Part shown: piece by piece, positions 1 to 5,279 of the stretch
Numbering within the stretch: position 1 is the first letter of the stretch
How the letters are laid out: every line of letters begins with the position of its first letter
NCBI GenBank assembly: GCA_049510055.1
Contig: JBEKZI010000113.1
Coordinates: 1-5,279 of the forward strand
Source: JALHTV01 sp049510055
Lineage (GTDB): Bacteria; Planctomycetota; Phycisphaerae; SM23-33
DNA: 5,279 nt
Reading direction: 5' to 3'
Notes under the pieces: model-generated
Databases searched by the model: none
What the model saw: the letters and a program-made list of their open reading frames with translations, nothing else
What the model was told of the DNA's origin: nothing
Translations under genes and position numbers: made by a program

Positions 1-192
1 GAAGAGGATGCGCTCGATGAGCTTCTCGGCGTGCTTCATCTCGACGACGGCCCGGGCCTTGACCGTCTTGGCCAGCCGGATGTAGCCCCAGTTCTCCAGC
101 ATCTCGGCGTGAACCATGTATTGGTTAATAGCGCCCAGTTCCTCCGACAGGCGGGCGTTGAGGGCGTCGAGCAGCTTCTTGTTCCCTTTCAT
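1..192 (-). CDS. bfr: Bacterioferritin, N-terminal part (runs off left edge)
   Basis: Haem-containing ferritin that oxidises Fe(II) at a di-iron centre and stores it as a mineral inside a 24-subunit cytoplasmic shell. Only the first 64 residues are present; the family is normally about 155-160. The reading MKGNKKLLDALN...EELGAINQY...HAEM...NWG...EMKHAEKLIERILF aligns without gaps to E. coli Bfr from Met1. Conserved positions are visible: ferroxidase ligands Glu18, Glu51 and His54, Tyr25, and Met52, the axial haem ligand. Two residues that in E. coli form the inner-surface iron site, His46 and Asp50, are Ala46 and Val50 here. The ATG at 190-192 is supported by an AGGAG six bases upstream and by matching the family N-terminus. 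The remaining ligands (E. coli Glu94, Glu127, His130) lie outside the window. The identification is firm from sequence; iron regulation is not visible. Confidence 0.96.
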   Translation of the reverse strand, partial: MKGNKKLLDALNARLSEELGAINQYMVHAEMLENWGYIRLAKTVKARAVVEMKHAEKLIERILF

Positions 193-198
193 GGTCAG

Positions 199-203
199 CT
201 CCT
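199..203 (-). promoter_or_regulatory. Shine-Dalgarno site of bfr
   Basis: AGGAG on the minus strand, six bases before the ATG at 192. It is the clearest ribosome-binding site in the window and fixes the bfr start. Confidence 0.85.
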
Positions 204-265
204 GTCTATCCTGATGGGGTTTTTGCTTGTCAACGACCGGGGCCAGGTGCTCGCACACCCGTGCC

Positions 266-279
266 CCGCACACGTGCGG
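266..279. repeat. Inverted repeat at the predicted bfr transcription start
   Basis: CCGCAC-AC-GTGCGG, a perfect 6-bp inverted repeat with a two-base centre, directly downstream of the TATAAT box and spanning the expected start near 274. A two-base centre makes a poor RNA hairpin but fits a dimeric repressor operator. It is equally possible that it is chance in GC-rich DNA. A second possible stem (GGGGC at 239-243 with GCCCC at 263-267, enclosing GGTG 246-249 / CACC 256-259) lies just downstream in the leader. Confidence 0.35.
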
Positions 280-280
280 C

Positions 281-286
281 ATTATA
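281..286 (-). promoter_or_regulatory. Probable -10 box of the bfr promoter
   Basis: A perfect TATAAT on the minus strand, followed by GCC. Transcription would start near 274, giving a leader of about 80 bases before the bfr ATG. No good -35 hexamer lies 16-18 bases upstream (best is TGGCAT at 18), so the promoter may be activator-dependent or read by a different sigma factor. The upstream spacer is a G-rich run (GGCGGGGAGGGGTGGC). The call rests on the -10 match and its location in the gene-free gap upstream of bfr. Confidence 0.55.
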
Positions 287-330
287 GCCACCCCTCCCCG
301 CCAAATGCCAGAATAACCCGATACCTAAAG

Positions 331-375
331 CCCCTATAAAAAAAGTCCAGCCTTCTGCGCCTTTTTTCACAGGGG
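331..375 (-). terminator. Strong 15-bp hairpin between the repeat array and bfr
   Basis: Arms 331-345 and 361-375 form a continuous 15-bp stem with a 15-base loop when transcribed from the minus strand: CCCCTGTG plus A6 and G pairs with C, T7, ATAGGGG. Two of the pairs are G-U in minus-strand RNA and would be A-C mismatches in plus-strand RNA, so the structure fits minus-strand transcription coming from rnpB. The T7 tract of the degenerate repeat copy lies inside the 3' arm rather than after the stem, so this is not a textbook intrinsic terminator. It may act as a back-up terminator, a processing site or an end-protecting hairpin. It sits about 45 bases upstream of the bfr -10 box. Confidence 0.45.
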
Positions 376-473
376 CGACGAGGAGTATGAAAAAAAGGTC
401 CAGCCGGATGCGTTTTTCCTCAGGGGGCAGGTTTCTTATCCTAGCCAAAGGGCCGATGCGGTGTGGGTCCATG

Positions 474-502
474 AAAAAAAGGCCCAGCCGGATGCGCCTT
501 TC
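474..502 (-). terminator. Intrinsic terminator in the middle repeat copy
   Basis: On the minus strand GAAAGGC pairs with GCCTTTT around a 12-base loop (GCATCCGGCTGG), and the 3' arm runs into T7 at 480-474. This is the best-formed intrinsic terminator downstream of rnpB. The copy at 387 has lost part of the stem (GAAAAAC against ACCTTTT). On the plus strand only TTT follows the stem, so it is mainly a minus-strand signal. Confidence 0.65.
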
Positions 503-555
503 CTCAGGGGGCAGGTCTTCCGTCTTCGGTAAGGGGCCGATCTGATGTGGGTATG

Positions 556-578
556 AAAAAAAGGCCCAGCCGGATGCG
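556..578 (-). terminator. T7 tract directly following the RNase P RNA P1 helix
   Basis: CGCATCCGGC (578-569, the P1 3' strand) is followed by TGGGCC and T7 (562-556). No strong local hairpin forms here (only GGC/GCC around TGG), because the upstream AAAGGC seen in the 471 copy is replaced by the rnpB body. Termination would have to use the long-range P1 pairing as its stem, or it is leaky and completed at the next copy at 474-502. Confidence 0.5.
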
Positions 579-1018
579 CTATAAGCCGAGTTCTGTCCCG
601 CCGTCAGGCTGGGTGACCCGTGCGGCGGTGAAGGCCATTTCTCTGGACCCGCCCTTGCGGACGGGCTCCGCCCTTTGGAGCCGAAGCCCAAAAGGGCAAG
701 CGGCCTACCCGCGACCACGATGGCCTGAACCACGCCAGGGTCGCTGCTTGGCCTTGCACCCGATGGGGCTTGCCATGCCGGCCGCCTCACGACGGCCGCG
801 GTGCGCTCTTACCGCACCTTTTCACCCTTACCCTATCTTCGCCCCTCGACAAGCAAGGGGCTACAAAGGGCGGTATGTTTTCTGTGGCGCTGTCCCTGTC
901 CGACGCCGCCAAAGGCTTCGTCGGACGGTGGGCGTTACCCACCATCGCTGGTTCAGAGGTGCTCGGACTTTCCTCCCCGCCCGCCGAAGCGGACGGAGCG
1001 GCCTTCCACGCATCCGGC
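567..1018 (-). ncRNA. rnpB: RNase P RNA (bacterial, type A-like)
   Basis: Catalytic RNA that removes 5' leaders from tRNA precursors. On the minus strand all the conserved blocks appear in order: GGGGAGGAAAGTCCGAGC (near 982-960), CCACAGAAAACATACCGCC (near 890), GGTAAGGGTGAAAAGGTGCGG with GTAAGAGCGCACCG (near 832-799), GTGCAAGGCCAA, GGGTAGGC (710-703) and GACAGAACTCGGCTTATAG (near 600-580). The 5' end GCCGGATGCG (1018-1009) pairs perfectly with CGCATCCGGC (578-569) as helix P1, which sets both ends. The GGU that binds the tRNA CCA end (E. coli G292-U294) is kept at 709-707. At about 450 nt it is longer than the 377 nt of E. coli. Between L15 and the 3' conserved block it carries a long hairpin with a UUCG loop (arms begin GCCCTTTT and end CAAAGGGC) and a 7-bp hairpin closed by a GCAA loop. 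The open reading frames on both strands here are incidental. The type A assignment is from these blocks and not from a full fold. Confidence 0.97.
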
Positions 1019-1124
1019 AAGGCTATTATACGCTTCCGGCCAGCGGCTGACTACGGCCACCTGCGGGCAAGCCTCCAAGACAGCCCTGGCATTGCCTTCC
1101 GTTGTCCGGTAAGTTCAGACAGTT
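1019..1124. promoter_or_regulatory. Divergent gap between rnpB and the glycosyltransferase gene
   Basis: 106 bases holding the rnpB promoter on the minus strand. For the plus-strand gene I see only TATTAT at 1024-1029, the other face of the rnpB -10 box, without a matching -35. No Shine-Dalgarno lies before 1125. A separate plus-strand promoter must be weak or non-canonical. Confidence 0.35.
1025..1053 (-). promoter_or_regulatory. rnpB promoter
   Basis: Minus-strand TATAAT at 1030-1025 and TAGTCA (4 of 6 to TTGACA) at 1053-1048, spaced 17 bases. Start would fall at about 1018, exactly the first base of the P1 helix, so the RNA may need no 5' trimming. Agreement between promoter spacing and the RNA 5' end makes this convincing. 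Confidence 0.8.
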
Positions 1125-2648
1125 ATGCCGGCCGCTCAGGACAAGCCGCGATGGGCGCTGCCCTACACCACGGAGCTTCCAACCGCTCCGGCTGCACGAA
1201 AGCGGGCCGTCGGCCTGCGGTGGGCGGCCTATCTCGCCCTGGCGGCGATCCTGGTAGCCGCGACCGTCCAATTCCAAATCAACACGACGGCCCGTCAGCA
1301 TAAGCCCAGGATCAAAGCGTCTCCAACCAGCCAGACGGCCGCGGCCCCTGCCGCCGCCGACAGGGTTATAAGCACCAAAGGGGCCATAGGACGATGGCGC
1401 CTGGCGGTCCAGGACTTCTGGGCCGGGCGCAACATCTACCTGGCCAAGGCCCCGGAGGGACAACCGGTCCTTCACCCCAACATGCCGTTCATCGTCATTT
1501 TGCTGACGCCTTTCGCCTATCTACCGCTGGGAGCGGCCATCGTGTCCTACAACGTGCTGAAGCTGGCGGCCATCGTGGCGGCAATATGGATGATGATCCG
1601 CGTGGCCAATCATGACGGGCTGAAGATGCCCGATTGGGTGGCGGGGCTGGGCGTCTTGTGGGCGGTCAAGTTCATCCTCGGCGACATCCAGCACGGCAAC
1701 ACCAACGACTTCGTCCTGGCGGCCATCGTGCTGCACCTGTGGCTCTATCGGCGAGGTCATGATTGGGCGTCCGGGACGGCGCTAGCGATGGCCATCTGCC
1801 TGAAGATGACGCCGGCGCTCTTTGTGCTCTACTGGCTCTATCAGCGGTCCTGGAAAGTGTTGGCCGGAACGCTGGTCGCCTTGGCGGTATTCGCCATCGT
1901 CGTGCCGGTTGTCGCGGTGGGGCCGAGCCGGGCCGCGGAATTGACGGGAACCTGGCTGGACAACCTGATCATCCCGGGGCTGGTCAAGGGCGAGTGGTAT
2001 CCCATTCACATCAATCAGTCCGCAAGCGGCGTCTTGGGGCGATATTTGCTCGGCGGGGGCCAGCACGGCGGGGACATCTACTGGAACCCTGACGACAATC
2101 CCTATGACCGGCAGGTGGAACACGGCTGGATCGCCTTTGCGTCCCTGTCTCCCCAGCAGGCCAAGGCGGTGGTGCGCGCGGTTCAGTTTATCCTCGTGGC
2201 GCTGGGGGCCTGGGCGATCGGCTGGCGGAAGCTGCCGCGGGACGACGGCCGCCGCGCGCTGCACTATGGCTTGGTGGTCACGGGCATGATGCTGCTCAAT
2301 CAGCGCACCTGGGACCATCACGCCGCGGTGCTGCTGGTGGCGACGCTGGCGATCTGGTATGCCCTCTGGGGCGGGCAGTTGAGCCGGGCGGGGCGAGGGT
2401 GGGCGCTGGGGCTGATGCTGGCGGCGATTGTGTTCATGTGGGGATGCAGCAATGATCTGTTCGTCGTGGCGGCGGTACTATCCGGCCGAACGGCCGACGT
2501 CGGCCACGACTGGGCCGACCGATGCATGGCCTATGGACCGGTGTTCTACTCGTTCCTGATGCTCTTCGTCGCGGGGGTGATCCTCTCGGTGGCGATGCGG
2601 CGGGCCCAGACGCCTTACCTCGCCCAGCCGAGCCGGGAAGGCCGCTAG
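1125..2648 (+). CDS. GT87/DUF2029-family polytopic membrane glycosyltransferase (GT-C fold)
   Basis: Probable polyprenyl-phosphate-sugar-dependent transferase, with the active site on the outer face of the cytoplasmic membrane. 507 residues, typical for the family. A cytoplasmic N-terminus (1-30) leads to a first membrane helix at about 31-50. An outer loop follows, containing the Ala/Pro-rich stretch 66-79 and the acidic site QDFWAGRNIYLAK at 96-108, where Asp97 matches the catalytic Asp of GT-C enzymes. Further helices lie near 120-160, 172-186, 194-208, 213-240, 245-266, 350-367, 380-392, 398-415, 425-440 and 470-490. Family-like motifs are GDIQHGNTND (186-195), LKMTPALFVLYWLYQRSW (226-243), NQSASGVLGR (297-306) and TWDHHAAVLL (395-404). 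The ATG at 1125 is the first possible start after an in-frame TAA at 1110-1112, but has no clear Shine-Dalgarno. Sugar, acceptor and pathway cannot be told from sequence. It stands alone on the plus strand, divergent from rnpB and convergent with the next gene, whose stop overlaps its own. Confidence 0.88.
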   Translation: MPAAQDKPRWALPYTTELPTAPAARKRAVGLRWAAYLALAAILVAATVQFQINTTARQHKPRIKASPTSQTAAAPAAADRVISTKGAIGRWRLAVQDFWAGRNIYLAKAPEGQPVLHPNMPFIVILLTPFAYLPLGAAIVSYNVLKLAAIVAAIWMMIRVANHDGLKMPDWVAGLGVLWAVKFILGDIQHGNTNDFVLAAIVLHLWLYRRGHDWASGTALAMAICLKMTPALFVLYWLYQRSWKVLAGTLVALAVFAIVVPVVAVGPSRAAELTGTWLDNLIIPGLVKGEWYPIHINQSASGVLGRYLLGGGQHGGDIYWNPDDNPYDRQVEHGWIAFASLSPQQAKAVVRAVQFILVALGAWAIGWRKLPRDDGRRALHYGLVVTGMMLLNQRTWDHHAAVLLVATLAIWYALWGGQLSRAGRGWALGLMLAAIVFMWGCSNDLFVVAAVLSGRTADVGHDWADRCMAYGPVFYSFLMLFVAGVILSVAMRRAQTPYLAQPSREGR

Positions 2649-5020
2649 ACGCCCTCGGTCTTGGGGGCGGAAGCGGAAGGGGTTGCCGGGGAGGGCGAAT
2701 CGGACGGCTTTTTCTTCCCCTGGCCGCGCGCGGCTTGGAGCTCGGCCGCCGACGGCTGGTCGCCCTTGGGCGCCGGGTAAGAAATGCGGGAATGATAGAG
2801 GCTGCAAAGGCTGCGAACCAGGGACGCCTCGATCTGATGGACTTCCTTCAGCGTCAGATCGCACTCGTCGAACTGGCCGTCCATCAGGCGGCGGGTCACC
2901 ATGGTGTGAACCTGATTCTCGATGCGCCCCGCCGTCGGATCAGCCATGGATCGCATGGACGATTCGACCGCGTCGGCGAGCATGAGAATGGCGCATTCCT
3001 TGCTGTGCGGCTTGGGGCCGGGATAGCGGAACTCCACCTCCTGCGGCGGAGGCTGGTCGACGGATTTGCGCTGCTTGGCGGCGGCATCGTAAAAATATTG
3101 GAGCAGCGTCGTGCCGTGGTGACTGCTGATGAACTCGTACAGCACGCGCGGCAGCCCGTACTGCCGGGCAAGCTCCAGGCCGTCCTTGACGTGCCCCAGG
3201 ATGATCAGCAGGCTCATCGCCGGCGACAGGCGGGCGTGCTTGGAGGTCGTGGAGGTCTGGTTCTCAGAGAAATATTCCGCTTTGTTGATCTTGCCGACAT
3301 CGTGATAGTACGCCCCCACCCGCGCCAGCAATCCGCGGGCGCCGATGGCCTCGGCCGCCGCTTCGCACATCGCGCCCAACTGGAGGGAGTGGGTGTACGT
3401 GCCCGGGGCTTCCATCGCCAGACGCTTCAGCAGCGGCTGATTGGCGTCGCACCATTCCAGTAGCGTCAGGCTGGTTGCGACGCCGAACAGCCGCTCCACC
3501 AGCGGCAAGAATCCCTGCACCAGGAAGCCCACCAGCAAGGCGCACCCGCCCGCCCAAAAGCTGTCCACCAGGATGAACCACCACGGCACGGCCGAAATGA
3601 GCCCGCCGACCCACACGGCGGCCATCACCACCACGGCGGCCACCGCCGAGATCTCGATGAGCTTGCTGCGCCGGCGAATGTCTCGCAACAGGAAGGCCAC
3701 GACCATGATCCCCAACAGCAGCTCCAGCAGCAGGTCCAGCCGGGAGCGAAGCTGGAACATCACCAGCACGGCCAGGATCGCCCCCACCACGAAGGCGAAC
3801 CGCTGCTCGTAAGCGATGGTCAACACCGTGGCCGCCATGAGGACCGGCAGGACGACCACGTGCAGATTCCATCCCAACAAAACGGCCAGGACCTTCGCCA
3901 GGGCGAGCATCAGCAGCAACGACACGGCCAGGACGAAGCCCCGGCCATGGTCGGCCACGATCTGGGGCTGGTGCCGCATGACGGCGGCGCTCAGCAGCAC
4001 GCACAGGAGCAGCACCGCCCCGGCCCGGCCCACCAACCGCCCCACCGTCGCCGAGGGCCTGTCCCGCCGTTCCGCGGCCAGATAAGCCTTATGCTCGGCC
4101 CGCAACAGTTCCAGGTCCGCCGCGCCCAGTCCCGTGATCGCCCCGTCGCCGGCGGCCTGCCGGCTGGCGTGGACGAGACACTTGCCCGCGTCGTACCGTT
4201 CTTTGGGCGGATCGGCGAGGATGGCGGCCTGGGTGGCCTTGATGTCGTTCTCGGTAGCTTCGTTGTTGTAGCGATAAAGGGGGCGGCCCTTGTTGAAAAT
4301 ATCCAGCAGGTAGCCCTGCACGTTGTCGCGCAGTTCCGCCGGCAGCGTCCGGACGATCCGGCTGACGGCGTAGGCGACGCTGTCGGGCTTGTTCAGGCTG
4401 ATCAGGTCGGAGACGTGCCGCGTCTGCCGGCCGGCGGGACGAACCATGTAGAACTGCCCCGTGCTGTGCTCCAGGTCTTCCTGGCGGACGATGGGCGTGT
4501 CGGTCAGGGCGTCCCGGAATTGCTGGAGCTGGCGTTCATAGTGCTCCTGTTGAGCGGGCTGGGTCATCGCCCGCCAGGCCGCCAGCGACGGCTCCCCGGA
4601 AATGGCGAACGGCTTGAGCGTGGCGCCGTCCAGGGCCGGCTGGGTGGTGGCGGACAGCTCGGCCGGCAAACTGTGCAGCCGGGCGAGAATCTCATCCGCC
4701 AGCGCCACGTTGAGCTGGAACGTCACCGGCGTGGTGTGCTTGGCCTGGTCGAGCTGCTCGGTCAAGAGTCGCTGGGACAGGACCTCAAAGTCGACGCGGG
4801 CATAGATGTCCGCCGGCACATACTGCCCCAGGCGATACGGCAAGGGGTCCAGGGGCCACAGATCCATCAGGCAGGCGCCGACAAAAAACATCCCCACCAG
4901 CAAAACCGATCCCACCCCGCCGGCGGCGCGAAATCGCAGCCCCGCCGATCCCCCCACGGCAAGGGAGGACCTGCGAGATAACGGATGCCTGCGACGTAAT
5001 GTCTTTCTCGTCCACCACAT
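2645..5020 (-). CDS. 7TM-HD membrane phosphohydrolase (PgpH/YqfF type), likely cyclic-di-AMP phosphodiesterase
   Basis: PgpH-type proteins hydrolyse cyclic-di-AMP to pApA with a cytoplasmic HD domain. Numbered from the ATG (791 residues): a basic N-terminus, membrane helix 36-54, then a large extracytoplasmic 7TMR-HDED domain (about 55-325, beginning with YRLGQYVPADIYARVDF). Seven helices follow near 329-347, 361-381, 385-403, 406-422, 428-445, 456-476 and 480-505. The HD domain covers about 540-745. Its metal-binding set is intact: His544 (GTYTHSL), His573-Asp574 (GAYYHDVGKI), His610 (GHVKDGLELA), His634-His635 (SSHHGTT) and Asp683 (LADAVES). A Pro/Ser/Ala/Lys-rich, probably disordered tail runs from about 749 to the end. 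An in-frame GTG at 5035 would add five residues; neither start has a good ribosome-binding site, so ATG was preferred. It follows phoH by 82 bases and is probably co-transcribed with it. Family membership is sure; the substrate is inferred from Listeria PgpH. Confidence 0.93.
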   Translation of the reverse strand: MWWTRKTLRRRHPLSRRSSLAVGGSAGLRFRAAGGVGSVLLVGMFFVGACLMDLWPLDPLPYRLGQYVPADIYARVDFEVLSQRLLTEQLDQAKHTTPVTFQLNVALADEILARLHSLPAELSATTQPALDGATLKPFAISGEPSLAAWRAMTQPAQQEHYERQLQQFRDALTDTPIVRQEDLEHSTGQFYMVRPAGRQTRHVSDLISLNKPDSVAYAVSRIVRTLPAELRDNVQGYLLDIFNKGRPLYRYNNEATENDIKATQAAILADPPKERYDAGKCLVHASRQAAGDGAITGLGAADLELLRAEHKAYLAAERRDRPSATVGRLVGRAGAVLLLCVLLSAAVMRHQPQIVADHGRGFVLAVSLLLMLALAKVLAVLLGWNLHVVVLPVLMAATVLTIAYEQRFAFVVGAILAVLVMFQLRSRLDLLLELLLGIMVVAFLLRDIRRRSKLIEISAVAAVVVMAAVWVGGLISAVPWWFILVDSFWAGGCALLVGFLVQGFLPLVERLFGVATSLTLLEWCDANQPLLKRLAMEAPGTYTHSLQLGAMCEAAAEAIGARGLLARVGAYYHDVGKINKAEYFSENQTSTTSKHARLSPAMSLLIILGHVKDGLELARQYGLPRVLYEFISSHHGTTLLQYFYDAAAKQRKSVDQPPPQEVEFRYPGPKPHSKECAILMLADAVESSMRSMADPTAGRIENQVHTMVTRRLMDGQFDECDLTLKEVHQIEASLVRSLCSLYHSRISYPAPKGDQPSAAELQAARGQGKKKPSDSPSPATPSASAPKTEGV

Positions 5021-5035
5021 AACTGCTGCGCCCAC

Positions 5036-5102
5036 TCTTTAGGCTTATCGGCTAACGGGACGGTGCGGTCCAACACCGCCACGCCGCCGGTTGCCGCGGC
5101 CC
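5036..5102 (-). other. Spacer between phoH and the 7TM-HD gene
   Basis: A 67-base gap (82 to the preferred ATG) with no T-run terminator and no recognisable promoter. A weak GCGGT/ACCGC 5-bp hairpin can form. No Shine-Dalgarno precedes either candidate start. This agrees with read-through from phoH; how the second gene is translated is not evident. Confidence 0.4.
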
Positions 5103-5279
5103 TCAGCCCTGCTGGCGATCCGCGGAGGATTGGTTCCGCGAGGCGTAGGCCTGGACGATGTTCTGCACCAGGCGATGGCGCACGATGTCCTGGCGGTCCA
5201 ATTGCACGAAGGCCAGGCCCCGGATGCCCGTCAGCCGGCTTGTGGCGTCGATCAGTCCGCTGGGCACGCCTTCCGGCAG
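5103..5279 (-). CDS. phoH: PhoH-family ATPase, C-terminal end (runs off right edge)
   Basis: The last 58 residues of a PhoH-like P-loop protein, a cytoplasmic ATPase often linked to RNA metabolism. The segment reads LPEGVPSGLIDA, then SRLTGIRGLAFVQLDRQDIVRHRLVQNIVQAY, the typical PhoH C-terminal pattern (SGL-DA, L-GI-G-AF, D-VRH-LVQ-IV-AY). A short hydrophilic tail ends at TGA (5103-5105). The Walker motifs lie outside the window, so completeness cannot be judged. Its position immediately upstream of a 7TM-HD gene is the conserved phoH-yqfF order seen in many bacteria and supports the call. No terminator is visible in the gap to the next gene. Confidence 0.9.
   Translation of the reverse strand: MPEGVPSGLIDATSRLTGIRGLAFVQLDRQDIVRHRLVQNIVQAYASRNQSSADRQQG

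Larger units (their letters stand above)
336..578 (-). repeat. Tandem array derived from the rnpB 3' end and its T-tract
   Basis: Three direct copies begin at 387, 471 and 553 (spacing 84 and 82 bases) with the same plus-strand start: ATG, seven A, GG(T/C)CCAGCC, GGATGCG. The first two are full units that also share the downstream blocks TCCTCAGGGGGCAGGT, GGGCCGAT and TGTGGGT. The third copy is the real 3' end of the RNase P RNA, where homology stops at 578. A fourth, degenerate and shortened copy begins near 336 (A7, GTCCAGCC, then TCTGCGCC). On the minus strand each full copy reads CGCATCCGGCTGG(G/A)CC followed by T7, i.e. the 3' strand of the rnpB P1 helix plus a terminator-like T run. The 82/84 spacing shifts the reading frame, so it is not a coding repeat. 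Confidence 0.85.

Noticed and set aside
205..233. Perfect TTGACA (233-228) with GATAGA 17 bases downstream, as a bfr promoter
   Set aside because: The start would fall at about 198, after the Shine-Dalgarno at 203-199, so the message would lose its ribosome-binding site; the -10 also matches poorly.
336..578. Repeat array as a CRISPR
   Set aside because: Units are contiguous 82-84-base duplications, with no short repeats separated by unique spacers, and they contain the rnpB end.
701..745. Possible loss of the tRNA CCA-binding GGU in RNase P RNA (a GGCAA was seen in place of GGUAA)
   Set aside because: The GGCAA aligns to E. coli about positions 229-233, not to L15. The true L15 block GGGTAGGC is intact at 710-703.
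230..790. Minus-strand open frame of 186 codons across the repeat array and the 3' part of rnpB
   Set aside because: It overlaps the RNase P RNA; the 82/84-base repeat spacing moves the frame between copies; there is no ribosome-binding site. The internal ATG at 473 follows directly on a T7 tract.
960..985. GAGGAAAG shared by the rnpB 5' conserved block and the repeat units
   Set aside because: The match is only eight bases with unrelated flanks, so common origin cannot be claimed.
547..1303. Several plus-strand open frames over rnpB and the start of the glycosyltransferase gene
   Set aside because: They are antisense to a structural RNA or out of frame with a clear membrane protein, and their translations are Arg/Pro-rich without family features.
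2522..3463. Long plus-strand open frame opposite the HD domain
   Set aside because: It is the antisense shadow of a well-conserved HD domain in GC-rich DNA; its composition (Gly/Arg/Leu-rich, low complexity) does not look like a protein family.
3860..4981. 373-codon plus-strand open frame opposite the N-terminal half of the 7TM-HD gene
   Set aside because: Antisense shadow: the minus strand gives a clear 7TMR-HDED domain and membrane helices, while this frame gives Gln/Arg/Gly-rich sequence.

Overview
This is a GC-rich bacterial chromosome segment of ordinary housekeeping genes. The gene content and the visible features of its RNase P RNA would suit a planctomycete-like or other deep-branching high-GC bacterium. 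That placement is a guess: nothing in the window is taxonomically decisive.

Layout from left to right. (1) Positions 1-192, minus strand: the N-terminal 64 residues of bacterioferritin, running off the left edge, with a good Shine-Dalgarno site and a TATAAT box about 90 bases upstream. (2) Positions 193-566 hold no gene. They contain the bfr leader and promoter, a 15-bp hairpin, and a small tandem array of about 82-84-base units. Each full unit repeats the last bases of the adjacent RNase P RNA gene followed by a seven-base T run on the minus strand. (3) About 567-1018, minus strand: a complete type A-like RNase P RNA (rnpB), with its promoter at 1025-1053. (4) 1019-1124: a 106-base divergent gap. 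(5) 1125-2648, plus strand: a polytopic membrane protein of the GT87/DUF2029 (GT-C fold) glycosyltransferase group. (6) 2645-5020, minus strand: a 7TM-HD (PgpH/YqfF-type) membrane phosphohydrolase, convergent with the glycosyltransferase gene and sharing its CTAG stop. (7) 5103-5279, minus strand: the C-terminal end of a PhoH-family ATPase.

Functional links. phoH followed by the 7TM-HD gene is a widely conserved pair, usually followed by ybeY and other RNA-maturation or cell-envelope genes. Here the run is broken right after the 7TM-HD gene by the convergent glycosyltransferase. The 7TM-HD protein is the likely cyclic-di-AMP phosphodiesterase. bfr and rnpB lie in the same orientation with the repeat/terminator array between them, so the array probably insulates bfr from rnpB read-through.

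The main item for a second look is the array downstream of rnpB. The 10-base 3' strand of the RNase P RNA P1 helix occurs three times in identical form, each followed by the same T7 tract, with a fourth degenerate copy that has become part of a long hairpin. I did not find a new multi-gene system in this window.
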